A stretch of DNA of 64,000 nt, taken from Snodgrassella sp. CFCC 13594. Lineage in GTDB: Bacteria; Pseudomonadota; Gammaproteobacteria; Burkholderiales; Neisseriaceae. The stretch spans positions 1 through 64,000 of the forward strand of contig NZ_LQXR01000001.1 in NCBI RefSeq assembly GCF_001590725.1. Direction: 5' to 3'. A model generated the notes under the pieces. That model was given only the letters and a program-made list of their open reading frames with translations, made no database searches and was not told the DNA's origin. Both the position numbers and the translations under genes were made by a program. Positions 56,407-64,000 of this stretch are shown piece after piece (positions within the stretch are counted from its first letter, which is position 1; the number at the start of each line of letters is the position of its first letter).

Positions 56407-57905
56407 GGTTGAGTGGTTTCAATGCGTAATTGTAGGCCAATTTTGTGCCATAGCGCCGATTCCTGCCACAAGGCGCTGGTGGTTAAAGGGTTGTCTACCA
56501 GCCATTGGGCGCTGATGCTCAGCACACATTGTTTTTGCTTCGCATGGTATTGTAAATGGGCGCCAGCAGGCAGGTGTGCAGACTGACGGGCGCGACAAAA
56601 CAAGGCAGCCAAACGCAAGGCCAGCATGGCCAACCACAATGTGGGTTCGCTGATGTATTCTGCCAATTTGCGCATGTCGCCACGGTGGCCCAGAATCAGT
56701 GTGGCCAAAATATGTTGCTCTTTGCGCGAAAAACCAGGCATGTCGGCTTGTTCCAAAATGTAGGCGGCATGCTTGTGGTAGCCGGTGTGGGCAATGGAGA
56801 TGCCAATTTCATGTAGGTCTGCGGCCCAGCGTACATATTGTCGCCACAAGGCGATATCATTGATGGTTTGGTGCTGGGTTAATTCCAATAGCGCTTGGTC
56901 AGCCAAGTCTGCCACGCGTGTGGCTTGGGCAACATCTACTTGGTAGCGCTGTTGAAAATCAGCCACAGTTTGATTGCGCATGTCATCACCCAATTGACGG
57001 CCTATCATGTCGTACAATACGCCATCGCGCAAAGCCGCATCGGTGACCATCATGTCTTTGATACCCAATTCGGCAAAAGCGGCTGTCATGACGGCTAAAC
57101 CGCCAATAAAGACCTCCATGCGGTCGGGCTTCAATCCTGCTAATTTGGCTTTTTTGACACTGCCTGCGGTGATAATGCGGTTGGCAATTTTACTCATTTG
57201 TTGCGCATTGATGCCATCTAGAGGCTCTTCACCCATCTCGATGACATCGCGGATGGAGCGGGCTGAACCAGAAGTGCCCACGGCAAAATTCCAACCGATG
57301 TTTTTTAACTCTTTGCTGATGCGCTGAATTTCTGCTCGCGCCGCATTCACGGCTGCCTGAAAGCTTTTGGCATCGACTTTGCCTTTGGGGAAAAAGCGCA
57401 AGCTATAGGTGACACAACCTAAATTCAAGCTTTCGGTAATGGCGGGTTGCAAATCTCGCCCAATCACAAACTCGGTGGAACCGCCGCCAATGTCGATGAC
57501 CAACATTTTGTCGCCGTTGGGCGGCAGGCTGTGTACCACGCCGGTGTAAATCAAACGGGCTTCTTCGCGACCTGCAATAATTTCAATGGGAAAACCCAGC
57601 GCCGCTTCAGCTTTGGGCATGAATTGAGTGATGTTTTTGGCCACGCGAAAGGTGTTGGTGGCCACGGTGCGCACTTGATTGGGGGAAAAGCCGCGTAAGC
57701 GTTGGCCAAATTGAGCAAGGCAGGCCAAAGCACGCTGCTGCGATGCGTCATCCAAGTTTTTTTGATCATCTAATCCAGCCGCAAAGCGCACCATTTCTTT
57801 GATGGAATCCACCACTTGAAGCTGGCCGTTAAGCTGGCGGCAAATTTGTAAGCGAAAACTGTTGGAGCCTAAATCGACGGTGGCAAGCATATCGGGTGCG
57901 GTCAT
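56403..57905 (-). CDS. ppx: Exopolyphosphatase (Ppx/GppA family)
   Basis: 500 residues. The actin-like ATPase fold is visible: ATVDLGSNSFRLQI at the start, MLVIDIGGGSTEFVIG, and a C-terminal HD-like domain (VRWAADLHEIGISIAHTGYHKHAAYILEQADMPGFSRKEQHILATLILGHRG). Members release phosphate from polyphosphate or hydrolyse pppGpp. The overlap with corA suggests an operon. A uptake sequence is translated as FQAAVNA. Confidence 0.93.
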   Translation of the reverse strand: MTAPDMLATVDLGSNSFRLQICRQLNGQLQVVDSIKEMVRFAAGLDDQKNLDDASQQRALACLAQFGQRLRGFSPNQVRTVATNTFRVAKNITQFMPKAEAALGFPIEIIAGREEARLIYTGVVHSLPPNGDKMLVIDIGGGSTEFVIGRDLQPAITESLNLGCVTYSLRFFPKGKVDAKSFQAAVNAARAEIQRISKELKNIGWNFAVGTSGSARSIRDVIEMGEEPLDGINAQQMSKIANRIITAGSVKKAKLAGLKPDRMEVFIGGLAVMTAAFAELGIKDMMVTDAALRDGVLYDMIGRQLGDDMRNQTVADFQQRYQVDVAQATRVADLADQALLELTQHQTINDIALWRQYVRWAADLHEIGISIAHTGYHKHAAYILEQADMPGFSRKEQHILATLILGHRGDMRKLAEYISEPTLWLAMLALRLAALFCRARQSAHLPAGAHLQYHAKQKQCVLSISAQWLVDNPLTTSALWQESALWHKIGLQLRIETTQP

Positions 57906-58012
57906 GAGTATGAATCAGCAGACTATCATCAAGATGCGGGCATGTTACCGCAGGCTGAGGTTGCTGTCATGCTTCATCCATTTCAGGCAGCCCGAAAGCG
58001 GCCTGAAAACCC

Positions 58013-58501
58013 TCAGCGAGCATAATAGGCGGTTAAACTGGCCTTGCCCAAACAATGAGCGTTGACCATAAATCCAGCCATGCTGGTGGTGGCATTGTCG
58101 GCCAAATCCAGCTTGGGTAGGTCAAGTGCGTAAAGGGTAAATATATAGCGGTGTGCTGGGTCACCTATGGGTGGGTAGCAACCCATGTAACCCAAACTTC
58201 CCCCATCGTTGCGCAATTGCCGCACCCCAGCAGGCATGCCACAGCCATCTGCGGCACCTGCATTGCGCGCAAGGGCAGTCGCGTGCGCTGGAATGTTGAT
58301 GGCCAACCAATGCCACCAACCCGCACCACCTGTGGGGGCATCAGGATCGTGCATGGCGATGGCAAAACTTTGTGTGCCTTGGGGTGGGTGCTGCCACGCC
58401 AATGCAGGAGATTGGTTGTCGTGGTCGGCTTGGTATGAGGCATCCAGCTTGGTGCCTTCTGTGAATTCGGTGCTGGTGAGGGTAAACGTTGAATCGGGCA
58501 T
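58013..58501 (-). CDS. YbhB/YbcL family Raf kinase inhibitor-like protein (PEBP)
   Basis: 162 residues with the phosphatidylethanolamine-binding protein fold: SPALAWQHPPQGTQSFAIAMHDPDAPTGGAGWWHWLAINIPA and YMGCYPPIGDPAHRYIFTLYALD. The DPDAP and GxHRY-like motifs line the anion pocket. Bacterial members have no firm role. It lies between gdh and ppx on the same strand. Confidence 0.93.
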   Translation of the reverse strand: MPDSTFTLTSTEFTEGTKLDASYQADHDNQSPALAWQHPPQGTQSFAIAMHDPDAPTGGAGWWHWLAINIPAHATALARNAGAADGCGMPAGVRQLRNDGGSLGYMGCYPPIGDPAHRYIFTLYALDLPKLDLADNATTSMAGFMVNAHCLGKASLTAYYAR

Positions 58502-58555
58502 GATGACGACTCCTCATAAGACGATGAATAAAACAGCTGGGTATGAATACAGTGC

Positions 58556-58588
58556 GCTTTCAGCGCAGCCTACGGGCTGCCTGAAAGC
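58556..58588. terminator. Imperfect inverted uptake-sequence pair after gdh
   Basis: GCTTTCAGCGCAGCC and GGCTGCCTGAAAGC pair with one bulge around TACG, directly beyond the gdh stop and before ybhB. Confidence 0.65.
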
Positions 58589-58594
58589 AAGGGA

Positions 58595-61500
58595 CTAGGC
58601 CAAAAGACGCAATAGGTTGCGCGATAATGCCGAGAGCATGGCCAAATCAGTTTGCTCAAAATGTTGCATGTCCCGAATTTGTTCGGCAGCATTGGCCAAA
58701 GCTTGTGTCAGCGTCTCGCGTGCTGTTTCGTCTTGGCCGCTGGCCAGCCATTTTTGTGTGGCCAAAAGATGCAATTGTTGCACATCTTCCCGCACGGCCA
58801 AGCAGGCCTGGTTTTGCCACTGATTGGCACGTGGTAAAGCCGCAATGGCTCGATAGAACCAGTCCATTTGCAAGGTATTCGACAAACTGAAATAGGCCGC
58901 TGCCACCGCTTCAATGGCACACTGTTGTGTCGAGCCTAAATCCACAATAGCCAATAAATTTTCGGCAAAAGGCAGCCGCGCCAACAAGGCCACTTCATGC
59001 TCCTCAAATACAGCCAAAGACTGCAAACGTGTTTCTTCATCGGCGATGTTGGCGTGTTCGCTGCTGGGGAGCCATGTGGCCAGCTGGCTCAACAAAGTGG
59101 CGATGGGGGCGCGGTAATGTTGAATAAGCAAACCCATGTCATCGCACGGCCATTGTCGACGCAGCAATTGCCGAGACACTCGGTTGAGTAAACGTGCCAC
59201 ACTGGCCATGAGTTGCATTTGGGTATCCGCGTGAATGCGGTTATCCAGGGCTTCTAGGTGGGCAAACCGTGTTTCACCATCGAATAATTCGCTCGCCACC
59301 CAATAGGCACGAACCACATCTGCTGCGGGTAAATTCATCTCTGTGGTCAAACGCTGCACAAAGCTTAGGCCCATTCGGTTGACCACGCGATTGGCCAATT
59401 GATTGGCAATGATTTCGCGCTTGAGATAATGCGTTTGCATGGTTGCCTGAAAGCGGCTTTGTAAAGCGGGCGGGAAATAATGTGTCAATACCGGCAAGAA
59501 ATGCGCGTCATCGGGTGCATCGCTTTCCAATAGTTGGCTTTGTAGGTGGATTTTACTGTAGGCCAACAATACCGCTACTTCTGGATTGGTGAGGCCTTGC
59601 TGTTTGGCATCGCGCTCTTTGATTTGGGCGTCATTGGGTAGGAATTCCAAACTGCGGCTTAAGCCGCATGCGTTTTTAAATACTGTATCAATGCCACATG
59701 TGCCGATAAAAAAGCATGTGGATTGAGTTGATTCATGGCCAATATTTGCGTTTGCAGGTAATTGTTGCGCAGTACCAATTGCGCCACATCATCGGTCATG
59801 GCGCGCAGCAGTTCGTTGCGTTCTTGTAGATCCATGCGGCCATGTTGAATTTCACTGCCCAGCAAAATTTTGATGTTGACTTCATGGTCGGAGCAATCCA
59901 CCCCTGCCGAATTATCAATGGCATCGGTGGCGCAGCGGCCACCGTGTTGCCAAAATTCAATGCGACCTAATTGGGTAGCACCTAAATTACCACCTTCACC
60001 CAATACTTTGGCGCGCAATTCGTTGCCATCCACTCGGACGTCATCGTTGGCACGATCTTGTGCTTGGCTATGGCTCTCACTGCTGGCCTTAATGTAGGTG
60101 CCGATGCCGCCGTTGTAGAGTAGCTCTACTTCTGCCTTGAGTAGCGCGTGAATCAATGCGGTGGGGGCGATGCTGTCTACATCCAGTTGCAGCCATGCTT
60201 TCACTTCTGCCGATAGCGGAATGGTTTTTAGGCTGCGTTCAAACACGCCGCCACCGGCTGAAATCAAAGTTGTATCGTATTGTTCCCAGCCTGCTACGGC
60301 TGTAAACAATCGTTGGCGTTCAGTGTAGCTGCTGGCCGCATCCGGGCACGGGTCAAGGAAAATATGGCGGTGATTAAAGGCTGCCTGAAGGCGGATGTGT
60401 GGCGAGAGCAACATGCCGTTGCCAAAAACATCGCCAGCCATGTCGCCAATGCCGATAACGGTGAAATCTTCGCTTTGGATGTCTTTGCCCAAATGGCGGA
60501 AATGCCGTTTGATCGATTCCCATGCCCCTCGAGCAGTGATGCCCATGCCTTTGTGGTCATAGCCAGCTGAACCGCCGGAAGCAAAGGCGTCATCAAGCCA
60601 AAAGCCATGCATTTGGGCAATGTCGTTGGCAACATCGGAAAAGCGCGCGGTGCCTTTGTCGGCGGCCACTACCAGATAAGGATCATCCTCATCACGCCGA
60701 TGCACGCGTTGCGGTGGAACGATATGCCCTTGTACCCAATTATCGGTCAAATCCAGAAGTGCACTGATAAACAGGCGATAGCAAGCCACACCCTCGGCAG
60801 CATAAGCTTCCCGTTCGCTGGGCGGCGGCAGTTGTTTGCACACAAATCCACCTTTGGAGCCATGTGGGATAATCACCGCATTTTTAACCATCTGCGCTTT
60901 CACTAAGCCCAGCACCTCGGTGCGAAAATCTTCTTGTCGATCAGACCAGCGCAATCCGCCTCGGGCCACTTTTGCGCCCCGCAAATGGACACCTTCCATG
61001 CGTGGGCTATACACCCAAATTTCAAATAAAGGCCGTGGTTGCGGTAGAAAGGGGATGGTGCCGGAACGAATCTTGAAACTGACGGTAGCAGGATACGCTG
61101 AATGGTTTCCAGACTGCCAAAAATTGGTGCGCTCAATCGCCAAAATCACGGTGAGAAAGGCATTGAGCATGCGATCTTCATCTAAGTTGGGTACGGCTGC
61201 CAGCAACGCTTGTAGGGCTGCCTGAACCGATTTCGCCTGCTGCTCATCTGCATGCTCAGGATGCAAGCGAGCATAAAATAACTCGACCAAACCAGTCACG
61301 ATTTTGGCGTGCCGCATCAGGCACTGAGCAATGTAGTCTTGACCAAACGGCAACCCCGCCTGTTTTAAGTATTTGGCCAGTGCCCGCAGCAACACGCTGT
61401 CGCGCCAGTGAATGCCCGTTGCCGCCACGAGCGCATTGAAGCGATCATTTTCTACGCTACCGGCCCAAACCGCCTGCAACAAAGCCAACCACTCTTGCTG

Positions 61501-63357
61501 GGTAGCCGATTCTTGCAAGTAAGCGCTATTGAGGCCTTCGGCGAGGGCCAAACTAAAGTGGCTGAGCCCTACGGTGTTTTGGCGCCGTTTCAAGCGGAAC
61601 GGTTCTTCCGCATAGACGCTCAAACCCATGTTTTCGATGATGGGCAAGGTACGGGTTAGGCTCGGGCTGCGCTTGGGAAAATACATATTCAGCCACCACG
61701 GCGCATTGTCGTTTTCCGGTTGGCTGCCAAAGCGCAATTCCAATTTTTGGGCATCGCCACCGCTTTGTTCATCTAGGTGCGCAATGGCCTGTATGTCGCT
61801 GACGGCAGTGGTGGGATGAAAATGCTCGCGATAGCCGGCGCTGAATGCTTGATCATAATCGGCCAAGGTCTCGGCGGAAAATCCTGCTGCCAGAGCAGCT
61901 TGCTGCCAATCGCTTTGCCAACCGCGTACCAAGGTATGGATATCTTGTTCTAACTGACGATGATCAAAGTTGGGCAAGGTGGCAGCCTGTGTGCGGAAGA
62001 CAAAATGCACTCGGGCCAGCTGGCTATCTCCCAGCAGTTGGACATTAAAATCGGTTTCACCAGAAACAAATTGATCGGCCAGGAATTGTTGGACGCGCAT
62101 GCGCATGTCCGTATCAAATTGGTCTCTAGGCAGGTATACAATGGCGCTCACATAACGTTTGAAATCGTCTACGCGGGTAAATAAGCGCACCCGCGGCCGC
62201 TCATTGAGCGCCACCATGCCACTGGCAATGTTGGCCAAATCGGCCGCATGGATTTCAAATAGTTCATCGCGTGGATATGTTTGCAGCACAAAATGCAGGG
62301 TTTTGTCTTTATAGCTATCGTGAATAAAATCACATTGATTGACGACGTAATCGGCTTTCTGGCGCAATATGGGAATATCCCATACGCTGGATAAGTAAGC
62401 TTTGGCGGTATACAGGCCGATAAAACGCCATTGGCCGATGACTTGGCCCAATTCATTGCGTTTTTGAATGCCGATTAAATCGTAATAGGCATTGCGGTGC
62501 AAATTGGCGCGGCGCTGGGATTTATTGAGTATCAAGCGATCGCCTTTGAGCCACGCTTTTTTGTCCTCCTCACTTAAGGCTGCAAAACCAGAGGAATAGG
62601 CATGCTGGCTCTGTGAGAGTACCCCCATCCGACTGTCAGCCACCATTTGTAGTTGCTGGTGTTGTTCACCATCGGCCACCAGTGCGTATTCGCAATAACC
62701 CATAAACAAGAAATGATTGTTGGCCAGCCAATCCAAATAGGCCACCACTTCGGCTTGATCAGCACGACCTTCTTCAATTATGGTTTCGCGAATGTGGGTC
62801 AACTGAGCACGCATCGTTTGTTCGTTGTCAACCACAGAGTGCAAGTCTCGCAGCATGCTATGCAGTGCCTCAGCCAACGCTGTTGCTTCATTTTCAGGTA
62901 GCCGCTGAATGGCCACCTGAATCAGAGATTCTTTATTTTGATCGGTATTTTTGCTGCGCATCCATTGTTTGATGTGTCCGCTGCTGTCGCGTTGAGCGGT
63001 GATGACTGGGTGTACCAGCCACTGCAATTGTGCATGGTGTTGATTGAGATTAACGAATAATGAATCAATCAAAAACGGCATGTCTTTGGTGACCATTTCA
63101 AATACGGTGGCATCGGGTGCAAAGGCGGCATCAGAATCATGCTGCTGGTAACGCAGCAAGGCTTCATTGGGCTCTCTGGGTTGTTGTGCGAAGGTGTAGT
63201 GCGAGTAGGCGGCAGCCAGCAGCTGTTGTTGGCTGTGGTTTTGTAAGTCGCCCATGTCGGCGTCTTCATAATAGTATTGTAAAAATAACGCAAAATTATC
63301 TGGGTAGCCTTGTGCGGCATCTTGCAGTGTTTGAATGAGTTGGTCTATGGCACTCAT
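58595..63357 (-). pseudogene. NAD-specific glutamate dehydrogenase, large type (one frameshift)
   Basis: Large NAD-glutamate dehydrogenase (about 1587 residues when repaired) that oxidises glutamate to 2-oxoglutarate, feeding amino acids into the TCA cycle. The main frame 63357-59659 (1232 residues) carries the N-terminal regulatory domains and the catalytic core: RGGLRWSDRQEDFRTEVLGLVKAQMVKNAVIIPHGSKGGFV, SGGSAGYDHKGMGITARGAWESIKRH and GDMAGDVFGNGML. The remaining 351 residues (58595-59650) continue in another frame with SLEFLPNDAQ and NPEVAVLLAYSKI. One missing T near 59655 explains the break. AGGA precedes the ATG. One exact uptake sequence lies inside. Confidence 0.93.
60378..60389 (+). 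repeat. DNA uptake sequence inside gdh
   Basis: Exact 12-mer within the catalytic part of the glutamate dehydrogenase gene. Confidence 0.8.
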
Positions 63358-63841
63358 GGGGTTTCCTGAAGGGATGTCGTTACAAAAAATTGGCTACGTG
63401 AAGTCGGCCGGGTAATCAATTGACAACGCCATACATAATAAAAGAGCGGTAAACAGGGTGCGGGGATATTTTTGGCTTGCCATTGTTGATGCTCACCATA
63501 CGGGTTTTGCTAGGCTTATTCAATCTCAAAAGGTGCTGCATTGCACAAAATAAACAAGGTCATGTTGATTAGGATGATGCAGAATTGGTGTGAAACCTTG
63601 ATGACTATTCAGGAAGCTTAGATGGGGTTTGGGTTGGTTTTGAGAAGTGGCCGCTTAATGTTGTTAATCCTGTTTCTAGGCATTGAACATTGAGCATGGG
63701 CGTGGTTGTAAGTCATGTGTTTTGGGGTGTAGAACGAGCATCACCATAGGTAAGGCGGGTTTGAGTTAAGGGCCCATGAAGCACAAATATAAAATAGGCT
63801 GCCTGAACAATTCAGGCAGCCTATTTTGGCGTGATAGCGTT
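63358..63841. other. Gap upstream of gdh
   Basis: A 484-base region with no supportable gene on either strand. It contains the uptake-pair terminator at 63791-63827 and should contain the leftward gdh promoter, which I could not identify with confidence. Confidence 0.5.
63791..63827. terminator. Inverted uptake-sequence pair with extended stem
   Basis: AAAATAGGCTGCCTGAA and TTCAGGCAGCCTATTTT form a perfect 17-base stem with a CAA loop, ending the leftward aminotransferase gene; T-rich ends work in both directions. Confidence 0.9.
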
Positions 63842-64000
63842 TTATTTCAATACTTCGGCCATGGCATTGGCGACATAATCAATATTTTGATTATTTAAAC
63901 CGGCCACGCACATGCGCCCGTTATTGACCATATACACACCAAATTCAGTTTGCAGGCGTTCCACTTGAGCTGGATTCAATCCAGTAAAGCTAAACATGCC
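63842..64000 (-). CDS. Aromatic/aspartate aminotransferase, C-terminal end (partial)
   Basis: The last 52 residues of a leftward gene that enters from the right edge. The visible part [51 protein letters not shown] matches the C-terminus of class I PLP aminotransferases of the AspC/TyrB type, including the GMFSFTGL segment and the RMCVAGLN arginine region that binds the substrate carboxylate. The start and the PLP lysine are outside the window. Confidence 0.9.
   Translation of the reverse strand, partial: GMFSFTGLNPAQVERLQTEFGVYMVNNGRMCVAGLNNQNIDYVANAMAEVLK

Noticed and set aside
1-64000. CRISPR arrays, insertion sequences, prophage genes, rRNA or tRNA genes
   Set aside because: No spaced direct repeats, transposase or integrase frames, or cloverleaf T-loop signatures were recognised; the only abundant repeat is the uptake sequence.

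Overview
This window is a chromosomal segment of a betaproteobacterium of the family Neisseriaceae. The clearest taxonomic sign is the DNA uptake sequence AGGCTGCCTGAA, scattered on both strands and often arranged as inverted pairs behind genes. Published dialect work assigns this form to the Simonsiella/Alysiella/Conchiformibius side of the family rather than to Neisseria sensu stricto. Protein sequences (HisS, NadK, Hfq, GcvP, DUF1415) also read as Neisseriaceae. No rRNA, tRNA, CRISPR array, prophage or insertion sequence was recognised. The window is mostly core metabolism.

Layout. 1-6.2 kb (+): end of a RodZ-like gene, ispG, a GNAT acetyltransferase, hisS, yfgM, der, hfq. 6.3-15.9 kb (-): a Tim44-like membrane protein, a ketopantoate reductase, a methylcitrate-cycle block (prpB, prpC, acnD), a TRIC-type channel and a 16S rRNA pseudouridine synthase. 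16-19.1 kb (-): a NhaD-type antiporter, two small conserved genes and an Lrp/AsnC regulator. 19.3-26.2 kb (+): a tandem glycine riboswitch followed by gcvT and gcvH, then a tag-like glycosylase, an MFS transporter and gcvP. 26.4-28.1 kb: a lipoprotein of unknown function, a strong promoter plus terminator unit that looks like a small RNA or attenuator, and a small unknown gene. 28.2-38.5 kb: a polyamine-type binding protein, alaS, an mlaC homologue, glyA, a nitroreductase, miaA and a cysteine-rich Sel1 protein. 38.7-47.2 kb (+): nadK, recN, an EamA permease, a TusA-like protein, pyrC, a lytic transglycosylase, ssb, an amino-acid binding lipoprotein and a PhyH-type dioxygenase. 47.2-64 kb (-): a TraB/GumN protein, ilvD, a broken riboflavin/nusB neighbourhood (nusB, ribH, EamA, ribBA, ribE), a thioesterase, corA, ppx, a PEBP protein, the giant NAD-glutamate dehydrogenase and the end of an aromatic/aspartate aminotransferase.

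Functionally the window is strong in one-carbon and glycine metabolism (gcvTHP under a glycine riboswitch, plus glyA), propionate breakdown (prpBC-acnD), riboflavin synthesis, and amino-acid uptake and catabolism.

A striking quality feature is that eight genes (acnD, prpC, the potF-like gene, miaA, nadK, two EamA genes and gdh) are interrupted by single missing bases, eleven in total by my reading, mostly in short homopolymers. Because nadK is normally indispensable, I read most of these as consensus errors rather than true pseudogenes. No dramatic new defence or biosynthetic system was found. The best candidates for something undescribed are the promoter-terminator RNA unit at about 27508-27675 and the 13-codon ORF at 26429.
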